From an uncultured Collinsella sp. (lineage in GTDB: Bacteria; Actinomycetota; Coriobacteriia; Coriobacteriales; Coriobacteriaceae), in assembly GCA_902489295.1 (NCBI GenBank), contig CABTZM010000085.1:1-8471 (forward strand): 8,471 nt of DNA, in the 5' to 3' direction. Shown here piece by piece: positions 5,330 through 8,471 of this stretch; position 1 is the stretch's first letter, and each line of letters begins with the position of its first letter. The position numbers were made by a program, and so were the translations under genes. The notes beneath the pieces were generated by a model, which was given only the letters and a program-made list of their open reading frames with translations, ran no database searches and was not told the DNA's origin.

Positions 5330-6580
5330 TTACTGGCGCTGTTTGGGCTCGGTGACGATGGCTCGGACGATGCGGGGGCGATCGGTGAGGTCGTGGACGA
5401 TGCGCACGTCCGACAGACCCGCTTGGCGGCAGAGCTCGGCCGCAGCGTCGAGCGCGCCCTCGTAGAGCTCGCAGGCAAACAGGCCGCCGGCACGCAGCAT
5501 GTAGGGCGCCGCGTTGAGCAGGCGGCGGAAGATATCGAGACCGTCGGCACCGCCCTCGAGCGCCAGATCGGGCTCAAAGTCCTTGACCTCATGCGGCAGC
5601 GAGCGCATGACATCGGTGGGGATGTAGGGCGGGTTGGAGACGAGTACGTCAAAGGTGCCCCACTCTTCGCGGGGAATGGAGCTCACCAGGTTTGTGAGGC
5701 TGAAGGCGACCTCGTCGGACGTGAGGCCAAGCGCATCACGGTTTTTGGTAGCAAGGTCGATGGCGCGCGGCTCGATATCGGTAGCAGTGCAGGTAACGTG
5801 GCCGCGGCGCTCCCAGGCGATCGAGAGCGAGATACAGCCCGTGCCGCAGCCGACCTCGAGAACGCGGGCAGTGCGGGGCTCGGCTGGGGCAGGCGCAGCG
5901 GCATCCTGAGCTGAAACCGTCTCCTGGTCGGCGCCCTCGATGGCGATGTCGTATTCGTCGAGCTCGGGCTCGGCGGCTTTTGCGGCTTCGGCTTCTGCTG
6001 CTTGCGCGGCGGCTTCCTCGGCCTCGCGATCGGCAAGCTCCTCGGCATAGGCGCGGCTACCGAGCACGTCGCTACCCAGCGCAGCCTCATCGGCGGCCGT
6101 CAGGTTGGCAGCACGGCGCTCGGCGGTCGCGCGTTCGTCGGCCAGCGCCGCCTCAGCTTTGCGGGCCTGCTCGACCTCATCGTTCCAAGGCAGCTCAACA
6201 CGCTGACGGGCAGCGGCCTCGGGGCTCAGCACCTCGGTATCCAGATAGTTCAGGACTTCTTCGACGAGCATCTCGGTCTCGGGGCGCGGGATGAGCACGC
6301 CGGGGGCGCACGCGACGTCGATCATGCGAAACTGCGTGCTGCCCGTGATGTATTGCAGCGGCTCGCCCTTAGCGCGGCGGACAACGGCCGCATGCATGGT
6401 CTCGAGCTGGGCCGCGTTAAGCGTCTCGTCCATACGCATATATAGGTCAATGCGCGCCAGGCCCGTGGCGGCGCACAGCAGCCACTCGGCAGAAAGACGG
6501 GGGTGCTCCTCGCCGCGCTCGGCCAGGTACTCCTTGGTCCACTCGAGACAACGCTTGATGGTCCAAATCTCGTTTGCCAT
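5330..6580 (-). CDS. prmC: Release factor glutamine methyltransferase with a large interdomain insertion
   Basis: Methylates the Gln of the GGQ motif in release factors, using S-adenosylmethionine. The 416-residue product is far longer than the usual 280 or so. The N-terminal helical domain covers about 1-96, ending in VLIPRPETE (95-103). The methyltransferase domain starts at ARVLEVGCGTGCIS (238-251, SAM motif I), with an acidic D268/E270 after motif I, and the diagnostic NPPY at 316-319 that holds the substrate glutamine. Between them, about residues 115-236 are Ala/Glu/Arg-rich and low-complexity, probably a coiled or disordered linker. I chose the ATG at 6578-6580 because GGGAGG lies 5 nt upstream; the reading to 6655 would overlap the predicted promoter. 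It follows prfA, its substrate gene, but with a 570-bp gap. Confidence 0.95.
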   Translation of the reverse strand: MANEIWTIKRCLEWTKEYLAERGEEHPRLSAEWLLCAATGLARIDLYMRMDETLNAAQLETMHAAVVRRAKGEPLQYITGSTQFRMIDVACAPGVLIPRPETEMLVEEVLNYLDTEVLSPEAAARQRVELPWNDEVEQARKAEAALADERATAERRAANLTAADEAALGSDVLGSRAYAEELADREAEEAAAQAAEAEAAKAAEPELDEYDIAIEGADQETVSAQDAAAPAPAEPRTARVLEVGCGTGCISLSIAWERRGHVTCTATDIEPRAIDLATKNRDALGLTSDEVAFSLTNLVSSIPREEWGTFDVLVSNPPYIPTDVMRSLPHEVKDFEPDLALEGGADGLDIFRRLLNAAPYMLRAGGLFACELYEGALDAAAELCRQAGLSDVRIVHDLTDRPRIVRAIVTEPKQRQ

Positions 6581-6628
6581 GGGGCCCTCCCCTCTTAAGC
6601 GCCGGACGGCGCGCGAATGTCGGAGCAG

Positions 6629-6655
6629 ATTGTACGCGAGGCCAGCGCTTGACAA
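6629..6655 (-). promoter_or_regulatory. Candidate prmC promoter
   Basis: On the minus strand TTGTCA (6650-6655) and TACAAT (6629-6634) are separated by 15 bp, a little short. Initiation would be near 6622, about 40 nt before the prmC start. A separate promoter makes sense because prmC is detached from prfA here. Consensus match only. Confidence 0.4.
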
Positions 6656-7006
6656 GGGACGATTGAAGGCGATTATCGAGAATCAGCCCAGATTTTTGCT
6701 TGGAGCCCACCTGAATTGTTCATTCGTCGACGTCTAAATCTGCATCCGTCAAGTTTTTGGCAAGGTTGCCCCAAAACTGACCAATATCTAACCAAATACT
6801 TGCCACATCGCTTGACGCGCGACGCGCCAAAAAAGGCCGCGCGACTTCTTGGACGTTTTTTCGAGCATTATTTTCAATAACAGATGAATGCCGATAATTT
6901 CTTAAAGCAGGTAAATAGCTTAATTTCTAACAAAGCAGATTAAATAAACTCAAATAGTAATTTACCCAACCTAGTCATTGGAAACCCCGCAGGTTGAGCA
7001 TAAGTC
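6656..7006. other. AT-rich stretch between prfA and prmC with no convincing gene
   Basis: About 350 bp clearly richer in A/T than the flanking genes, especially 6850-6980. The longest stop-free frame on the minus strand is 6720-6926 (68 codons, ending in TGA at 6720-6722). It has no ATG; its only plausible start is a GTG at 6804-6806 without a ribosome binding site. Its last 28 residues (from ASIWLDIGQFWGNLAKNL onward, then an acidic end) look faintly protein-like, so a decayed gene fragment is possible. Short direct copies AAAGCAG occur at 6904-6910 and 6932-6938. No tRNA or known RNA was recognised. Confidence 0.45.
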
Positions 7007-7014
7007 AGCGAAAA

Positions 7015-7106
7015 CGCCCCTAAGCGAGCAAGGTGACGTGAAAGAGGAGGGAAGCGTACTTTGGTACGCGACCGACGATTGAACGTCAGATTGCCGCTTA
7101 GGGGCG
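7015..7106. other. Long rod-like inverted-repeat structure (candidate structured RNA or REP-like element)
   Basis: Nested pairing over 92 nt. Outer stem: CGCCCCTAAGCG (7015-7026) with CGCTTAGGGGCG (7095-7106), 12 bp perfect. After one unpaired base: GCAA (7028-7031) with TTGC (7091-7094). After a 2x2 purine mismatch: TGACGT (7034-7039) with ACGTCA (7083-7088). Tip: GCGTAC (7054-7059) with GTACGC (7064-7069) closing a TTTG loop. The large internal loop has GAGGAGGG on the plus strand, hence CCCTCCTC, an anti-Shine-Dalgarno-like run, on the minus strand. In the minus (gene) direction the outer stem is followed by TTTT, so it could also end transcription after prfA. Strand and role are undecided. 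Confidence 0.6.
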
Positions 7107-7122
7107 CTTGCAGCGTCGAGTC

Positions 7123-7149
7123 GTTACGCGGTTTGTAAAACCGCGTAAC
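7123..7149 (-). terminator. Perfect 12-bp hairpin directly after the prfA stop
   Basis: GTTACGCGGTTT (7123-7134) and AAACCGCGTAAC (7138-7149) form a perfect 12-bp stem with a 3-nt loop, beginning at the base after the prfA stop codon. No T tract follows on the minus strand (GACTCGACG), so simple intrinsic termination is doubtful. It may protect the prfA mRNA 3' end or act together with the larger structure at 7015-7106. Confidence 0.45.
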
Positions 7150-8217
7150 CTACACGGCCTGTGCTAGCTTCTCGGCTCGCTCGGCGGCGGCGAGCGCCTC
7201 GATGACGGTGCCGAGCTGGTCGCCCAGAAGGACGCCGTTGTAGGTGGAGTTGAAACCGATGCGGTGATCGGTCACGCGGTCCTGGGGCTGGTTGTAGGTG
7301 CGGATCTTCTCGGAACGGTTGCCGTGGCCGATCTGGCTCTGGCGCTCGGCGCCAAGCTCAGCCTGCTGCTTCTCGAGCTCCATCTCGTACAGACGGGCGC
7401 GCAGCATCTGCATGCAGACCTCGCGGTTCTGGATCTGGGAGCGCTGCTCCTGCGACTGCACCACGGTGTTGGTGGGCAGGTGGGTGATGCGCACGGCGGA
7501 GTAGGTGGTGTTAACGCACTGACCACCAGGGCCCGAAGCGCAGTAGGTGTCGATGCGCAGGTCGGACTGGTTGATCTGGACGTCGATCTCCTCGGCCTCG
7601 GGAAGCACGGCAACGGTTGCCGTGGAGGTCTGAATGCGGCCCTGGGACTCGGTCTTGGGAACGCGCTGGACGCGGTGCACGCCGGACTCGAACTTCATGA
7701 CGGAGTAGACGCGGTCGCCCTCGACCTTGAACTCGATGGACTTAAAGCCGCCGGCCTCGCTGGGGCTGGAATCGAGCACGGTGGTCTTCCAGCCGCGCGA
7801 CTCGCAGAAACGCTGGTACATCTTGTAGAGGTCGCCGGCAAAGATGGCCGCCTCGTCGCCACCGGCGGCGGAGCGGATCTCGACGATGGTGTTCTTGTCG
7901 TCGTTGGGATCGCTCGGGATGAGCATGTACTTGATGTCTTCCTCGAGCTGGGGAAGCTTCTCCTCGTTCTCGGAGATGTCCATCTGGAGCATCTCCTTCT
8001 CATCGGCATCGGTAGTATCGTGGAGCATTTCCTTGGCAGCCTCGATGTCATCGAGCGCGCCGATGTACTCGCGCGAGGCGGCGATGAGGTCGGACTGGTG
8101 CGCGTACTCCTTGTTGAGACGCGTGAACTCCTTGATGTCGGAGGCAACGGCCGGGTCGGAAAGCTTCTTCTCGAGCTCCTCATAGGCCTTGATGATCTTT
8201 TCGAGCTTGTCGCGCAT
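7150..8217 (-). CDS. prfA: Peptide chain release factor 1
   Basis: Recognises UAA and UAG in the ribosomal A site and triggers peptidyl-tRNA hydrolysis. The 355-residue length is normal. The N-terminal coiled helical domain covers about 1-100. The stop-codon recognition tripeptide is PKT (187-189) within HRVQRVPKTESQGRIQTS; the PxT pattern marks RF1 rather than the SPF of RF2. The catalytic motif is SGPGGQCVNTT (228-238), with Gln233 the residue PrmC methylates. The C-terminal YNQPQDRVTDHRIGF (308-322) is a family signature. The ATG at 8215-8217 has AAGGAG 7 nt upstream. Cys234 follows GGQ, where His or Ser is more usual. It begins the conserved prfA-prmC-tsaC series. Confidence 0.98.
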   Translation of the reverse strand: MRDKLEKIIKAYEELEKKLSDPAVASDIKEFTRLNKEYAHQSDLIAASREYIGALDDIEAAKEMLHDTTDADEKEMLQMDISENEEKLPQLEEDIKYMLIPSDPNDDKNTIVEIRSAAGGDEAAIFAGDLYKMYQRFCESRGWKTTVLDSSPSEAGGFKSIEFKVEGDRVYSVMKFESGVHRVQRVPKTESQGRIQTSTATVAVLPEAEEIDVQINQSDLRIDTYCASGPGGQCVNTTYSAVRITHLPTNTVVQSQEQRSQIQNREVCMQMLRARLYEMELEKQQAELGAERQSQIGHGNRSEKIRTYNQPQDRVTDHRIGFNSTYNGVLLGDQLGTVIEALAAAERAEKLAQAV

Positions 8218-8435
8218 GGCGGGACTCCTTTATATGCGTGAAGGTGAAAATCGGCAGAATTGATGGGGCGCATGGCGCCACTGCGGGGGTAAGCCCAGCT
8301 AGAGCATGTCGATCTTCAGATACATGCGCATCCCTTCGCGTGTGGGGTACATAGTTGCGATCTAACCCATACATGATAGCGTGCGCAGGCAAACCTGCAT
8401 ATAACCCGCACGGAATGAGTGGACATAGCCGTTGG
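8218..8435. other. Non-coding leader region upstream of prfA
   Basis: About 220 bp with no gene I can support. It must contain the prfA promoter unless prfA is read from upstream, but no clear -35/-10 pair stood out. A small hairpin, GCAGG (8385-8389) with CCTGC (8394-8398) around a 4-nt loop, lies inside flanking CGTGC/GCACG arms on the minus strand. Several short minus-strand frames exist but lack ribosome binding sites. No rpmE (L31), often next to prfA, is present here. Confidence 0.5.
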
Positions 8436-8471
8436 GGACGTTCATTAACGACTAGTCGTTTAAGAACGTCC
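8436..8471. repeat. 36-bp near-perfect palindrome at the window edge
   Basis: GGACGTTC (8436-8443) pairs with GAACGTCC (8464-8471), and the centre AACGACTAGTCGTT (8447-8460) is fully self-complementary; only the 3-base joints ATT and TAA are imperfect. The two extra G at 8434-8435 suggest that the arms continue past the right edge as CC. There is no T tract on the minus-strand side inside the window. It resembles REP-like or other small mobile palindromes more than a terminator. Confidence 0.7.

Noticed and set aside
6581..6655. Longer prmC reading starting at 6655
   Set aside because: The extra 25 residues are unlike the family, overlap the -35/-10 boxes, and lack the strong GGGAGG site found before 6580.
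6816..6843. GC-rich imperfect inverted repeat flanking a run of six A
   Set aside because: The A/T run lies in the loop rather than after the stem and pairing needs bulges, so it is not supported as a terminator.
7264..8241. Plus-strand open frame of 325 codons
   Set aside because: Exact mirror of prfA with repetitive Leu/Val/Gly composition; prfA itself is certain.
8180..8392. 70-codon minus-strand frame overlapping the prfA start
   Set aside because: No ribosome binding site, His/Arg/Pro-rich random-looking composition, and it overlaps the leader and start of prfA in another frame.
1..8471. tRNA genes, rRNA, CRISPR arrays and complete insertion sequences
   Set aside because: I looked for cloverleaf T-arm motifs, regularly spaced repeats and transposase motifs on both strands and saw none.

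Overview
This 8.5 kb window carries one unbroken run of genes on the minus strand. Reading in the direction of transcription (from high to low coordinates) the order is prfA, prmC, hicA, hicB, tsaC/sua5-type gene, glpK, upp, a small atpI-like gene and atpB, the last cut by the left edge. The GC-rich coding sequence, Gram-positive-like gene order, strong AAAGG/GGAGG ribosome binding sites and GTG starts suggest an actinobacterium, most likely a gut Coriobacteriia member (Collinsella/Olsenella-like). The taxon is an inference from style and gene order, not a database match.

The backbone is conserved housekeeping synteny. In Bacillus subtilis prfA, prmC (hemK) and the TsaC-type gene ywlC lie near each other, upstream of upp and the atp operon, and the order survives here. 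prfA encodes release factor 1, whose GGQ glutamine is the substrate of PrmC, next in line. The TsaC-type enzyme starts t6A tRNA modification, GlpK phosphorylates glycerol, Upp salvages uracil, and atpI-like/atpB open the F-type ATP synthase operon behind their own promoter.

Three things interrupt this backbone. (1) About 570 bp without a convincing gene separates prfA from prmC; it holds an AT-rich stretch and two strong inverted-repeat structures (7015-7106 and 7123-7149). (2) A complete hicAB toxin-antitoxin pair, with its own AT-rich promoter and a 9-bp inverted repeat over the -10 box, sits between prmC and the tsaC-type gene. (3) glpK follows the tsaC-type gene by only 13 bp, so the two are probably co-transcribed.

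Two housekeeping proteins are unusual in length: PrmC has about 120 extra Ala/Glu-rich residues between its two domains, and the TsaC-type protein has about 30 extra residues before its KxR motif. The right edge of the window ends exactly on a 36-bp palindromic element. I do not see a clearly new multi-gene system; the best second-look items are the structured repeat after prfA, the HicB DNA-binding domain with its operator, and the PrmC insertion.
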